From Phylloscopus collybita (taxonomy: Eukaryota > Chordata > Aves > Passeriformes > Phylloscopidae), in NCBI GenBank assembly GCA_027886175.1, contig JAJNNQ010000075.1, forward strand, positions 1,715,001-1,779,000: 64,000 nucleotides of DNA, written 5' to 3'. The notes under the pieces are model-generated. The model did not search any database, was not told the origin of the DNA, and saw nothing but the letters and a program-made list of their open reading frames with translations. Both the position numbers and the translations under genes were made by a program. This document shows positions 44,901 through 57,538 of the stretch, in pieces. Numbering within the stretch: position 1 is the first letter of the stretch; the number at the start of each line of letters is the position of its first letter.

Positions 44901-45390
44901 CTACTCATTCCAGGTCAGGGAGGACTGTTTAAATGTTCTTTTTTCAGTGTTTTGACTGTTCACACTGAAATGTGAGTCCTTAGTGAGTAGCCCACCTCAG
45001 GTAACGATCCAGTGCAATCTGGTTTTTTCCCTACTGAGAGGTTAGGATTCAATATATTTATTATTTTCACTCATTCACCTTTTTTTTTTTTTCCCCTTGG
45101 TGAATGCAATTATTTTTTTCAATGTCACAAAAGGCAAGAAGAGCCATTTGGATGCCATGCTGGTTGTTGATATCAGCCAGAGCATTCACAGATTGCTGCT
45201 CCTGCTCCTTCTTGGGCAGTGTGTGACAGTCCTGCTGTCAGAAACACTCTTGTGTGAGGGTAAAAACGAGTGCACATTAACTCTCCTCCCTCCCAGAACC
45301 TGTTTTTCCTGCCAATGAAATATTCACTGTGTTTGTTACTATTTATTCACACTGCAGCAGTTTCCACCAGTGTGGGTCACTCGACAGAAA
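41908..45390. other. Long stretch of unique non-coding sequence
   Basis: About 3.5 kb without a recognised mobile element. Holds the (TTG)8 repeat at 43041-43063 and a T12 run near 43678. No coding exon recognised on either strand. Confidence 0.5.
43041..43063. repeat. (TTG)n trinucleotide microsatellite
   Basis: Seven to eight perfect TTG units after a T-run, followed by GATCAGG. Confidence 0.95.
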
Positions 45391-45497
45391 CTATTAATCT
45401 CCCATGCACTGGGGATGTCTAGCATGGAAGTTGTTAATATTAATTATTAATCTCCCATGCACTGGGGATGTCTAGCATGGAAGTGGTTAATAATAGA
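45391..45497. repeat. 53-bp tandem duplication
   Basis: ATTAATCTCCCATGCACTGG-GGATGTCTAGCATGGAAGT-GTTAAT occurs at 45393 and again at 45446, with one G/T difference in the shared core. Near-identity implies a recent event, or an assembly artefact. Confidence 0.95.
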
Positions 45498-45747
45498 GAT
45501 TAAGAAACCAGAGTAATTAGATGTCTGCTGGAGGTTTTTTAAAAAAAAAAAACCATGAGCAAATATTTATATAAGACCAAAGATTTTTAGGATTTTGACA
45601 TGATTACTCCTTTCTCTGCCTTTGGGCTACAAAGTCACAACTTTGCACAGATTTTCACTGGCAAATGTCCTAATATATCAGATACATGCTTTTCCCCCTA
45701 ATTACCAGAGTTGATAATTACCCCACTAAAATTCTGCATAAGGTGCC

Positions 45748-45860
45748 ATAGAATGGTTTGGGTTGGAAGGGACTTTCACCCAGTGTGGGTCCCACAGGCA
45801 GGGACACCTTCCACCAGACCAGGTTTCTCCAAGCCCCATCCAACCTGGCCTCGAACATCA
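45748..45860 (-). mobile_element. CR1 LINE 3' end
   Basis: CATAGAATGGTTTGGGTTGGAAGGGACTTTC, GGCAGGGACACCTTCCACCAGACCAGG, CAAGCCCCATCCAACCTGGCCTCGAACA. About 25 bases of the tail between these blocks are replaced by ACCCAGTGTGGGTCC. Confidence 0.93.
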
Positions 45861-47413
45861 GATATATCCATGCACACAGTCTTTGCAGGGAACTGTTGAA
45901 GTCCAGGAATATTTAAACATTCTATTTTTGCTTGGGTAAGCCATGCTCACATTCCTAAGATGCTTCCAGACTGTGACACGATACAGAAAATACTCACCCA
46001 GGTTTCCTTACAGCTCTGTGCTGTGCCAGTGCAGAAATTTCCTTAGATAATTCTGAAATTGTTTTCACTCCTGGAAACTCCCTCTTGCTCCCTGACACAA
46101 CTTTGGGGCCGTTCTCCTGCTCCACCCCTTGTTTTCCCCACATCCCTCTGCTCCTCAGGCTCATCTCGGCAGCTTGGGACCGCAGCTTGGGGTGCGTCCC
46201 TCCCCTCTCACAATAATTAAATGTGCTACTACAACCTGCTGAGTCACCGCTTGGCACAGCCCAAGGCACTGTCATCCCCCAGGAGATGCCCCAGAGATCC
46301 TTGCACGTGTGGATCTGTGACAGCAAAGCACCTGCAAAGGCTGCCAGGGGACTCTCAACATGGACCTCATGCCACACCTTCCTCACCAGGTGGAGCAGAG
46401 GCCACGGGGAAAAAACCCAGGTTTTTAAGCAGAGCATTTCCTGGTTCATCCTGTGACCAGAATTGCCACGAATGACAGCACCAAGGCAGCAGATAAATCC
46501 GGGTTAAATCCACCACAACCAGCACCAGCAGCACGAGTCAAGCTGAGCCCATCTGAAAGCAAAGGTGCTTCATGCCATTCTTACAACAGGCAATTAGCCA
46601 TGGGCTGTTAATGACTTGGCTGGCCTTTGTGGGAACTGCTCCCAGGTGGAATCAGAGTCACTAGAGCCTGACTCATCGACGCTGTCCTGACAGAAACATT
46701 TTGTACCTCAAGCCCAGAAAAAGCCCCATTACCTCGGAGCTGAGTTTGCAGTCACTGCAGCTCTGGAAGCTCTGCCTCACTGCTACAGCGAGATCCTGCA
46801 GGTGCTTAAGCAGCTGTGAAAGAAGTGTCACCCTCCTGGTTGTGCCACCAAGCTGGAATGAGAAAGTCTGAGCGTTTTCTGCCCTAAAAAAAAAGCCTTG
46901 ATCACTTTGTTCATTGCTTATCTTTGGCACAGCACAGGCAAACCAGGGTTCAGGTCTCATCAGCTCAATGATTTTAGTGAGCTTGTTGCTCTAAATGAAT
47001 CATGGGTGTGGCCTCGTGTGTTTGTTAAGTACCTGATGGAAAGGGGTAGAGTTTTAGCCACAGCTTTTAAGCCCTTCCATTACGCTTTAAAAGTCCTTCC
47101 TTTTACAGTCCTTTTCACCATCCTCTATAAAGAGCAGGGCAGGTTTACAACATCCATCACAGTTAACAGGGTGAAATAGGGCAGGGGAGTTGATACTTGC
47201 AATTCTGCAGGAGCCAATTAAGGTTTTTAAGCAGAACATTCAAGTCATAAGACACTTATCACCCTTTTGGAACCCATCCTGGAGCAGCTACCTTCTATTT
47301 TCCCAGCTTTACCTCTCTCCCTGCTTGGCTCCAGGTCCATTTTCCCTCTAGGCTGTTTCTCCCTTTCTATGAGCTTAATATGAATTTAAAATATGTTCAA
47401 GATTTGGAGAATA
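45861..47413. other. Unique non-coding sequence
   Basis: No repeat recognised. The 151-codon minus frame (45994-46449) overlaps plus-strand frames and lacks any domain. Confidence 0.5.
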
Positions 47414-47672
47414 ATCACAGAATCACAGAATCATTACTTAGGAAAAGACATCTGAGATCACTGAATCCAGCATTTGACCAATCCCCACCTTTTCAACCAG
47501 CCCAGAGCACTGAGTGCCACATCCAGTTGTCCCTTGAATGTTTCCAGGGTTGGTGACCCCACCACCTCCCTGACCACCCCTTCCATGAAGAATTAATTCC
47601 TGATGTCCAACTAAACCTCCCCTGGCACTGCTTGAGGATATATCCTCTTGTCCTTTCGTCTAAGAGGATGGA
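47414..47672 (-). mobile_element. CR1 LINE 3' fragment, divergent tail type
   Basis: ATCACAGAATCACAGAATCATTACTTAGGAAAAGACATCTGAGATCA, ATTTGACCAATCCCCACC, GAGTGCCACATCCAGTTGTCCCTTGAA, then GACCACCCCTTCCATGAAGAA and TATCCTCTTGTCCTTTCGTC. This is the CR1 type with a TTAGGTTGGAAAAGACCTCTGAGATCA terminus. Confidence 0.9.
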
Positions 47673-49221
47673 AAAAAATAAAACCACTGTGGCTTTTCCC
47701 CCCTTTTCTCTCTATTTCCAGAATTATTTCGTGATTCTCTTGAAGTCATGTATGAGGCACGGAGGAAACAGGCAGAGTGGGCAGACCTTGTCAAGGTAAG
47801 TGAAATGCATTACGCCTCTACAAGGCACCAGCCGACTGTATCATTAACAGCAATGGTGATAAAAAATGCAGCTCTCTCTCACCTTAAGGGGATTTGAGTC
47901 ACTGACATTTTAATTAACAAGATTCCCGTCTCCCAGCATCAAGTCTGCAGCCTGCACAACTTCTCCTTGCTGGAAAGGATGGAGATCAGGTGTCCTTTGC
48001 CATAACGATTCCCTGTGGAATGATATGTCCTGGGCACTGGGGACTCATCTCAGGAAGAGTCATACATGGGAAATTATGATCTTTCCCATTTTAGGAGCAA
48101 AAAATCCAGAGGAAGGAGTGGCAGAAAGCAGGCTGAGGGCAGCCTGTCCACATGAGCCACAAAGAATTGTCACCAAACCCTTGAGCTTATCAGAATATAC
48201 AGACCTGGAAACAATTGAGTGGATGGAAAGTTTAAAGAGATGAAACTGGGGGCCAAGACTGTCACAAAAATCTGGTTAAGATCATGAGTTGCAAATGACT
48301 CTACATCACAACAAGAAGTCTTTCTGAACTCTTTCTCCACAGCCTCCCAAGCCATGGAACACGCTGACCAGCACTTGTGTTCTGTCTGTCACACAGGTGA
48401 AGCAAGAAGGATCTCCCCTTTTTCTTGCCTGATGTTCATGGAGGTAAAAAATGGCACCAAAAATTACTTAAAACCTTTTTTTTTTTTTTTTCCCAGCTCA
48501 AGGTAAATCTTTGATGCAAGGAGGAACTGGGAGATGGTTGGAAAGAAGCCAAGGAGAGAAGGGATGAAGATGGCTTTGGCTCTAATAGAAAAGCCTATAG
48601 ACAAAGAAAAGAGAGAACATGGATAGATCCATGCTGAAAGATCCCAAAGATGGGTGAGATTTAACAGATCCTACCAGGAACCAAACTTTATCCAGCCCCT
48701 CTATCAACCTGGCTGGCACATCTCCCAACCAAGACCTTCACCTACCATTCCCATCAGTGTTCCATGGAACAAAGCCTGGCATTATCTCATGATATGGAGC
48801 ACAAACAGCAAGTCAGAATGGAAATAAAATGTCTTTGTGTGTAGCGTGTGTTCTAAAGTGTGATAACGAAATCACAGAAGGGGCAGATGCTTCTCTGTCA
48901 TTGGAAAATGTTAAATTGGACCGGATCTAATTCCCCTGCTTAGTCTGAGTTTAGGGCAATTTGAGAAACTGCTGAGTGCAGCTCCCTGCTTTGCTCCACA
49001 CAGATGGTAGAGCATCCTGCTCCCTCCTGGCTTTGAAATGGTTTTGTGGAGTAAGGCCTCGGGGGTCCTCTGTTCTCTGTGCTGCCCAGCAGCAAGGAGC
49101 ACAAAACATCTTTTAAACACCTTTATTTGGTATATATTTGGTTAGGAAGCCTTTTCAGCTAGAAATGATCCCAGGTTAAGTTAAGCAAAATAGTTTGACA
49201 ACCTCCATAATATAGATCAGA
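47673..49221. other. Unique non-coding sequence
   Basis: T15 at about 48478-48492. No gene or mobile element recognised. Confidence 0.5.
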
Positions 49222-49347
49222 GAGTCACAGAATGGTTTGGGTTGGAAAAGACTTTAAAGCTCATCCAGTTCCAAACCCCCTGCCATGAGCAGGGACACCT
49301 TCCACTAGAGCAGGTTGCTCCAAGCTCCATCCAGCCTGAACATGATG
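49222..49347 (-). mobile_element. CR1 LINE 3' end
   Basis: GTCACAGAATGGTTTGGGTTGGAAAAGACTTTAAAGCTCATCCAG, CCTGCCATGAGCAGGGACACCTTCCACTAGAGCAGGTTGCTCC and CTCCATCCAGCCTGAACATG. Confidence 0.94.
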
Positions 49348-50924
49348 GAAATAAGGACGTGAGATCCCATCCTCCAAGCTCATGCATTCTGACAGTCAGC
49401 CCATGCAGCCATAAGACAGAAGTTGACTTCTGCAGACTCTCAGGGTGTTGACGAGATCTGAGATTGCCCTTTGCCTGCCCCCTGAGAGTCACAAAACCCT
49501 TTTTTGACTCCAATATAAACCTGCACAGCTCTTTCATAACAGCACATTTGCCTCTGGGTATTACCTTGTCTCGACACAATCCATTTTTAAACACCAAAGC
49601 TGCCAGTTGGCGCGGGGTTGAACTGTGTGTCTGGAAACCAAACGCTTCTTTGAAAATCGACAAAATTGTATTTACAGGACCAGTCACTCCATCAGCACCG
49701 TCAAATTAATTTTTCAGGCACAATCTTTTTGATGAACTGCTTTTCTTTCCTCACCTTCTGGCACAAAGGTCACCTCTGAACTCTGTTTCATCATAGTTCA
49801 TTTATAACTGCCTTTAAAATATTTATAAGGATAACTTATCTGTTGTTTCCACAATGACTTCTTTCCTCCCCTGAAACTTAACTTCATCCATCCCTTTGGA
49901 AGGCACTGACCACCAGTTGGTTATTTGGATGCCTCTCTTGAAAGCAGAGATTTGCAGGTGCAACTTCTCTTTGCAAATTTGACATAAGCAGCAAATCATA
50001 TTTGATCTTGGAGGACCATTTTGATTTGAAAGTGAAAAAAAAAATTGGTTTTTATTATACATCAGTATTATTTGGTTTTGAGGCACCACAAGCCAGTCTA
50101 AGTTCTTTAACAGAGATGAAGAGAGGATCCCATGTGGATTTTGGCAATGTCTTGTGCATGCAGTGGTGGCGAGTGTGATTTATGGGACCAAGACACTCTT
50201 GGCACCAGGTCCATTGACTTCCTGCACCAGGACATCACAGATAAACATGCTCAAACACCTGGAACTGTTGATCCTTGGATGCTATCCATAGCCAAACCCA
50301 AATTTTCTAGATCCAGCCCACTGGTTACGAAGTGGTGACCCTGGAGTAGAAATCTGTACAAAATCCTGCACAGATATCACAGGGAGGCAGAAGTGGAAGG
50401 TGGAATCAGACCAGTTTTGATGTGTTAGTTCCAACTTCAAAAACATGTGAAGGAGCCCTGTTTCCCAAACCACTTCTCTATTTCATGTCTGAGGTCTGTG
50501 TATAAACAGAAACAGGATTGTGCACTGTTGGTATAACAGCAGTTAGAATAAGGGGAGAAAGGGTGAAGGCAAATAAATGCAGTGATAAAACTTTTCTAAG
50601 TCCACAGGACCATCACATCTATTGTCTGCATCATCCAGTGGTTCCTGCATGGAGATGAATAACTTGAAGCTGAGCTAGGACCTGTCTTTCAAAACCACAG
50701 GCAGCTCGGACTTAGACATTTTGAGCAATGGAAAATCTGCCACTTCCCTTGGGAAGCTGCTGTAGCAGTTAATTAATTTTTTGCTGTTAAAAATGTTTGC
50801 CGTGGTTCCGATTTGAATTTGTCTACGTTGCTCCGAGGAAGGATTTCATCAAGACTGTTAGGAGTTCCTGATACTTGCACTCCACCTTCATAAGATCTTC
50901 AAACACTTGATAAATATTAGAGAA
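49348..50924. other. Unique non-coding sequence
   Basis: No gene or repeat recognised. Confidence 0.5.
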
Positions 50925-51075
50925 ACCTCACAACATCCCTGTGAGACACAAAAATGTAATTACCTTAGCACGTTCCATGGATGAGAACAAAGGGAGAGAG
51001 GAATTGAAATTCTACTCAGGCAAAGCTGAGAGGTGAGTCAAGTGTGATTCCCAGGAATAAAAGCTACCACCTCCA
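50925..51075 (-). mobile_element. MIR/CORE-SINE-like fossil
   Basis: CTCACAACATCCCTGTGAGACAC, AATTACCTT, CATGGATGAGAACAAAGGGAGAGAGGAATTGAA, ACTCAGGCAAAGCTGAGAGGTGAGTCAAG and ACCACCTCCATTCCCTGCTCC fall in MIR reverse-complement order (CTCACAACAACCCTATGAGGTAG, ATGAGGAAACTGAGGCACAGAGAGG, and so on). Old and patchy. Confidence 0.5.
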
Positions 51076-51199
51076 TTCCCTGCTCCATGGTACTGTCTCC
51101 TGCATCCGTGCTTGAAGAACAGTCACAGTTACGTGTCCTTCACAACTCAAGAACAACCCCAAAGAAGGGGATCTCTGCAGTGCTGCCTTGGGTTATGGA

Positions 51200-51958
51200 A
51201 CCAAAAATGTGTATTCTATTTAATTTGCTGAAAGCAGTTGGGGGGATGTTTTTCTTTATCTCTTGTAACTCTGGGAGGAGCAGGGGTGGGTGCCTTTTGA
51301 TAATGGGCCAACTGTTAAAACCAGGTGGGGCAGTGTTTCTTATCTCTTTTCACAATGGGCCATGAAGACTTCCCAAGCTGTTCTCCTCCCCAAGCTGTTC
51401 TCCTCCCCAAAGCAGTACATCCACAAAGCAGTGCATCCACATTCCATCATTCTATTGCGAGATGCTCCACCCAGTGGGAGGAGCCAGCCATTCCTACCTG
51501 GATAAAACTGAGACGTAGGAACACAAGGCATCTGGCTTCACCAGATTCCCGGAGGAAGACTGGACCCCTTCTCACCACCACTGGACCTTTGCTCTACAGG
51601 ATCATCTCTGCTCCAACAGAACCACATCTGCCACTCCAGGAGGACTCACTTTTGGACTGCTTCCAACACCCTGACCAACAGGGTGCCAGGTTGTTGCTCT
51701 GACTCTGTCAGGGTTTTCCAAGATAGCTTGTTTGTTTGTTTGTTTGTTTGTTTGCTTGTTTGGTTGTGTGGTTTTTGTTGCCTACTACATTTGTATTGTA
51801 AGTATTCCTAGTAAAGAACTGTTATTCCTATTCCCAAATCTTTGCCTGAAAGCCCTTAATTGCAAAATTATAATTGGCGGGGGTGAGGGGTTTACATTCT
51901 CCATTCTAAGGGAAACCCCAGCTTTCCCTGGCAGATACCTCTCTTTCCAAACCAAGAA
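51200..51958 (+). mobile_element. Solo LTR of a songbird-type endogenous retrovirus
   Basis: About 0.75 kb. Landmarks: AATTTGCTGAAAGCAGTTGG near 51222, a GATAATGGGCC block, a duplicated 17-base CAAGCTGTTCTCCTCCC unit at about 51375-51410, GGAGGAGCCAGCCATTCC, a (TTTG)n tract at 51728-51764, an AGTAAA polyadenylation-like signal at about 51811 followed by TTATTCCTATTCCCAAATC, and U5-like GCCCTTAATTGCAAAATTATAAT. These are familiar from songbird LTRs. No gag, pol or env remnant lies beside it, so it looks like a solo LTR. Boundaries are approximate. Confidence 0.65.
51728..51764. repeat. (TTTG)n tetranucleotide repeat inside the LTR
   Basis: About nine TTTG units with single-base interruptions (TTGC, GGTT). 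Confidence 0.93.
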
Positions 51959-52344
51959 AAGTGCTGAGCAACTCCAAGAACTGACACCAACAGGAGCAGG
52001 CAGGTTAGATCCCTCGTTTCTCTGTTCCTGGAATCTTACATTGACCCACACAGGATCCCTTCACATTGTGAAGTTTGATAACAGAAGATACTTAATGGAG
52101 AGTCCAGCCTCTCCTCCCCAAAGCCAGCAGGGAATACAGGAGTTACTGTAAAACTACTGGCAATTTCCAAGATATCTCACTAAGGTTTGTAATTCCCTGA
52201 AGTCCCTTAACAAACCCCTCATCCCTCTTCCATGTTAACCACTCACTCAGTCAGTGACTGGCACTTTTTGTCTCCACAAGCATTTTCTCCACTGCTTAGC
52301 CTCCAATGTCACCCACTCTTCTCAAATGGGATTATATGACATGG

Positions 52345-52396
52345 TTGGCTTGATGACCTAGAAGGTCCCTTCCAGCTTTATGTTGTAGTAGAATAT
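52345..52396 (+). mobile_element. CR1-like terminal scrap
   Basis: ATGGTTGGCTTGATGACCTAG then AAGGTCCCTTCCAGCTTTATG: the last 50 bases of a CR1 tail of the GGACTTGATGACC type. Confidence 0.7.
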
Positions 52397-55300
52397 TAAT
52401 GACTCTGCTAATTCAGAGCTGTCTGACCTCCACTCTGTACAGCCACAAGCAAGATGATCTCTCTCTCATTATAGCTGTCATGCTCTCAAATAACCTGTTC
52501 ATGCAAAATGCATGCACAGTTTTCTCCTTCTCCCTGCAATACAGAGATTTCTCTCTACCCAAAAAAACCCCAAAAAACCCCCGAAAAACAGGCACTGCTG
52601 TGATTGCCTTCTCTGTAAAACATTTTGGATGTTATTTCCTTTTTATTCCAAAACCAGGGATATAACTATGAAATAAACAGAGTTCTTGGTGTGAAATAAT
52701 TGGACTTAAAATCTGGAAGGAATCTAATGGGGTTCATTTATCTCATATACCCCCCCCCTCCCAACTAATGCAGGCAAGGGCTTGATGAGCTTGCCAGGGA
52801 AGGAAAGAGGCTGCTCCTGCTCCTGCAGATAAGGATGGCTCCTGCTTGCCTTCAAGAATGCACTTCCCTGCCTGTCACCTTGGAAGCTCAACCAATTTAG
52901 GCAATTTCAGGTACCTCTGTGCCCCACGTGCACAGACACATCAGGAAATCACCTGGAGGTCTCCTTCCAGCACTCGATTGCCCAAAAAAGAGTGGAAGAG
53001 GGTGAAAAGTGGAGCACACACCACATGGAGAACAAACCATGTTCATGGTCCAGTGCCACATCTGGGGAGCAGTGCAGGTACACCAAGAGCTTTTCTTTAG
53101 CTCTGAGGAGTTTGGAACAGACCCCTCAAACTCTCTGCCCCTTGTTAGACTTGACAATGTGACCTAAGAATCAAAATGATGGACAGAACTCATAACATGT
53201 GCTGTGCAGGCATGTGAAAGCTCTTCACTTTACCTGAAGATCTTGTAGGAAATGCATTCACAGAACTGTTGTGTGGAATTAGTAATAATAACAATATTTA
53301 CAATGGATTTTTTAAAGACTTGTCAGCAGATTTTAGGATTTTTATGTAAATTTTATGCCTTACAGATTCAGGCCTTTAGCCAAAGTTAGGCCAAAAAAGA
53401 GATGTCAGGGGAATAGGAATTAAGGATATGGGTGAGTGTGGAAGGAAAAAAATCCTACCACCTCTACCACACAGCAATATCAGATTGATTCATATTTCAA
53501 AATGGGCTGGAAGTTAGATTTAGTCTGACCAAGGACAACAACTATTTGCAACGATACAACAGACTTTAAATCTTGTGTCAGGGTCTGGACAATGGGCAAT
53601 TTCTTCCCTGGAGCAGTGTTTTGCTGGCATTGGACTCCTGCTCATGCTAAAGTTCCCACTTGCAGGTAAAATAAGACCCTCATTTCCTTGCAACTTAATA
53701 TCTGAAGCTTGGGAAAGATTTACTCCTACCAGGCTGGCCATCTGTTATCCTTCCTTAGTCTCTTCAGACTTCTAAAGATATCAGTAATTTTCCTCCCTGT
53801 CTGTCAATTTTATAGAAATGATACTGCCTTTGCATTTCTCTCCTGAACTATTTCTGTTACATTATTGTACTTCCTTTGTTGCATTTCTTGATTAATATTC
53901 TCATTAAAATCTCTTTTACAGGCAAGCTCTGTGGCATATTCTGAATTTTCTGGAGCTCAGTCCTTAAACAGCTCCAGTTCCAAGCTCATGTCTAGTCAAT
54001 ATCTGCCGCTTGCCAATCGTCTAAAACCAGTAAAGTCTTGTACAAACACAGAAATTTTGCATATCACTGGGAGATCTCAAAGGAAGCCCAACTGGGAAGC
54101 CACATGTCCTTACAGATATTATTTTACAATGTGCATAAATCCTCATCCCATTGCAGGGTGCAAGTCTTTTCTAAAGAGAATAGAGACAGATTTTTTTTTT
54201 TTTTAAAGTAATCAGAATGTTAAAAAAACCCATCAGACTTAAAAAAAAAAATAAAAAGAAAAGAAAACATTAAAAATTTAGTCCCTGTTTTCTCGCAGTG
54301 GTGGAAGCCTGAGCTCTTTCTGTGCCCAGGGAGTTGGAACAACATTGGGAAGGGTCTGCAGGGACCAATTGACTGATAGGGATGAGCGATTTGGTTAAGT
54401 GAAAGGTCTTCTTAATTTCTTTCCAACTGTGATCCAAGGGCAAAAGCCACTGGAGAACAACAAACTCTCTTAGTGAAAGACCTGCTGATCAACAGGGAAG
54501 CATCGAGCACAATATTTTGCTTTAGTGAAATATTTGGCATGTCCTGCAGTGATCAATGCCAGAGCTTTGGAGGGAACGATGGCAATGGACTATAATTAGC
54601 TGAGATAACTCCTTACAATAGCAACCATATTCTGGTTTTTGAATTATTCATGACCCACTGTGTTATTTATGGCAATTGCAGCCTTTCTCTTCCTCTGGTA
54701 AGGTGCAGTGGTTATGTTTTTTGGTGTTTCTTTATCACCTCCCCCTTTTTTTTTTTCTTTTTTTTTTGCCAGACCCAATGTTTTAATTACTAAGCATGGG
54801 GATAAATAAATAAAAATAAATAAGAATCAGAAGAAGAAAAAGAGAGGGAAAAAAAGAGAAAGTTTTCAGCAAGAATCGAGGTTTCATTCCCAGTAGGGGA
54901 TGAGGAGGGAGCAACAGGCTGTGAATTTCTGTGCTCCTCATCAATTCCACGTCTTTCTGACGGGCTGCCTAACTGGAATCAAGGAGGGGCTGTTTCTTTG
55001 GGACCAGCCAGGCTCCTCAGCTTTCTCAGCATGATTTCTCACCGAGCAGATGGAGGGATTCAGCTTTCCCCCAAGGTTCCCTGAGCGGAGCACCCGAGGA
55101 AGTGCTTGGTCAATGTTCTGCGTCTGACTGATGTCTCTACTCCCAGCAAATTGACCCAACGGCCAGGATTTCTCTCTTTTTTTTTTTTTGAGAGATGCAT
55201 TGTTTAGTTAAGTTCCAGCTAGAAAAAGAGATGAGGGAGGTATTACGCATTAAAAATTAATTTACATTGGCAGCCCAAGATAATGAAGTTCTCTATTCAC

Positions 55301-55608
55301 AGCACTTCAGGGCTGCTGCTTCAGTTTCCTGTTGCTCCACCTCCTTGTCCTTGGAGAAAATTTCCTGGGAGAAGAGGAGGTCTCTGCCTTACTGCAGGGA
55401 GTTTTTCTTGTCTTTTGGCTATGAAAGGACCAGTCCTCCAGGAATGAAGGCTCTGAACCAGCAAGTCAGACAAATAACTTCACTTTCCTGCAAAATCAGG
55501 AGGTTATAGGGAAAGCAAAGCAGATTGCAAACCTGATCTGAAGTAGATTGATGTTTATAGCAAAGCTCCTTCCTCCTACAGAGTGGCAATCATCATCTTA
55601 GAATTATT
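52397..55608. other. Unique AT-leaning non-coding sequence
   Basis: Simple runs only: C9 at about 52749, T16 at about 54190, A11 at about 54241, a T-rich stretch at 54748-54768 and T14 near 55177. No gene recognised. Confidence 0.5.
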
Positions 55609-55754
55609 TCAGCCCTGGGAGTGTCCAAGGCCAGGTTGCACAAGGCTTGGAGCAACCTGGGATAGTGGAAGGTGTCCCTGCCCATGGCAGCGGGGCTGGA
55701 ACAGGATGAGCTTCCAGGTCCCTTCCAACCCAAACCATTCTAGGATTCTGTAGG
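55609..55754 (+). mobile_element. CR1 LINE 3' end
   Basis: CCCTGGGAGTGTCCAAGGCCAGGTTG, CTTGGAGCAACCTGGGATAGTGGAAGGTGTCCCTGCCCATGGCAG, CAGGTCCCTTCCAACCCAAACCATTCTAGGATTCTGT. Well preserved; forms an inverted pair with the copy at 56300. Confidence 0.96.
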
Positions 55755-56296
55755 AACCTTTAAATGTCATTTAGTCCAACACCCAAATTTGGGGGATTTG
55801 TGGGGATCTAAGACCAAGAATTAATGATATTTATTTCACCAGATAGTCCTCCAGCAATAAAAAACTTCCTATCAACAAAATCCAGTTTTCACCAAGATCT
55901 AGAGCATCTACTTCAGAAGTTTTCTGTGCACAGATTTTACAAACCACTGGCCCCTTGCAGCAGCTTCCACACAGAGCTGTTCTGAACTGAAATGTTTCTT
56001 TCCAAGATGTGAAGCAATCCTCATTTTGCATCACCAGGTTGGAAACACTGCTTCTCACCACATACTCCCTGAAGAAAAAGTGCTACATATCTCCCAAAAG
56101 GGAATGAGAGCAATCTAACAGTCATATGAATGGATTAATTAATATATAACTTGTTAAGAGACTGATGAAGGAGCTGTTATCTCAGGTACTGATAGATGGC
56201 ATGATGCTCTATGTTGTAGAAAAAGCTCACTGTGCACACTCTTTACTAATTAATTATCATTTACCCAGAGCAGAGGTAGGGCACTGGTAACACTGA
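55755..56296. other. Unique spacer between two inverted CR1 copies
   Basis: Nothing recognised inside it. Confidence 0.5.
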
Positions 56297-56965
56297 TCAC
56301 AGAATCACAGAATGGTTTGGGCTGGAAGGTTCCTTTGAAATCATCTTGTTCCAACCCCCTGCCATGGGCAGGGACACCTTCCAGTGTCCCAGGTTGCTCC
56401 AAGCCCCATCCAACCTGGCCTTGAACACTTCCAGGGATGGGGCAGCCACAGCTGCTCTGGGAAATCTGTTCCAGGACCTCACCACCCTCACAGTCATGAA
56501 TTTCTTCCTAATATCCAGTCTAAACTTACTCTCTCTTGAAGCCTTTCCCCCTTGTCCTGTGACCAAAAGCCCCTGTCAATGGCCTCTCTCCATCTTTCCT
56601 GTCAGCTTCGTTCAGGTCCTGGAAGGCCACAATGAGGTCACCCTACACCTTCTCTGCACCAGGCTGAACAATCTCAATTCTCTCAGTCTTTTCTCACAGC
56701 AGAGCTGCTCCATCCCTCTGATCCCCTTGGTGTCTCCTCTGGACTCTCTCCAGCAGCTCCATGTCCTTCCTGTGCTGTGCCCCAGGGCTGGGGGCAGCTC
56801 TGCAGGTGGGGTCTCACCTGAGCAGAGCAGAGGGAAAGAATTCCCCCCTTGCCTGCTGCCCACCCTGTGGGAACAGCCCAGGATCCCTTTGGGTATTTTG
56901 GGCTGGTTTTGGCTGGTTCATGCTCAGCCTCCCATCCCCAGCACCCCCAGTTCCATCTCTGATAC
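56297..56965 (-). mobile_element. CR1 LINE, about 0.67 kb, reverse transcriptase C-terminus plus 3' tail
   Basis: Read on the minus strand it goes from a LGWGW-spaced upstream part (56965-56860), through RLRELRLFSLVQRR (about 56690) and FRLDIRKKFMTVRVVRSWNRFPRAAVAAPSLEVFKARLDG (about 56530-56410), to the CCATTCTGTGATTCTGTGAT end at 56297. Frames are interrupted. The 216-codon frame on the plus strand over it is only its antisense. Confidence 0.95.
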
Positions 56966-57538
56966 CCCAGGGGTGTTGGATTTCTGGACACTTTAAAGTC
57001 AAATAACACCACAAGAGATTTGGCACTGCAAGAGCTTTTACAAAACTTGGCTCTGAGTCCTGCCAGCTCCAGAGGTGATCTCTGTGTGCCCTAGAGACCG
57101 AGGGAGGACAGACACCGTGTTCTACCAACAAAGGCTCTGCCTTGGGTTTATGATGCATTTCAAAAGCACCCTCCTGGTTGCATAACAACTCTCCTGAGAC
57201 TTGCCCCCTACGGTGGGATGAAGAAACACCCCCTCAAGGGATCCTCCCAGGTTTCCCTGGCACTTAAAAGCGGTGGCTTGACACTTCAGACTGAAAGGTG
57301 AAATTCTCTGGGAGAAGGAGGGTGAGGAAGTCACAGGACCGTGTCTTCAGGAGAGCTCCCTGTTCTCCGCCGTGCAGAGGATGTGTGAATCACTGCTGAA
57401 CGGTCTGCTGAGCTGACTGTGCAGCTTTCACCCCCGCTGCTGCCTCTCTCCACCGGCAGCAACTGGGGCAGAGGACACATTCAATAGCTACTGAATATAA
57501 TTAAGTCTAATTGCAAAGTTAATTGTCGAGGAGAAGGT

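Noticed and set aside
56346..56996. 216-codon plus-strand frame, the longest on that strand
   Set aside because: It is the antisense of a CR1 reverse-transcriptase end and tail; the true sense is the minus strand.
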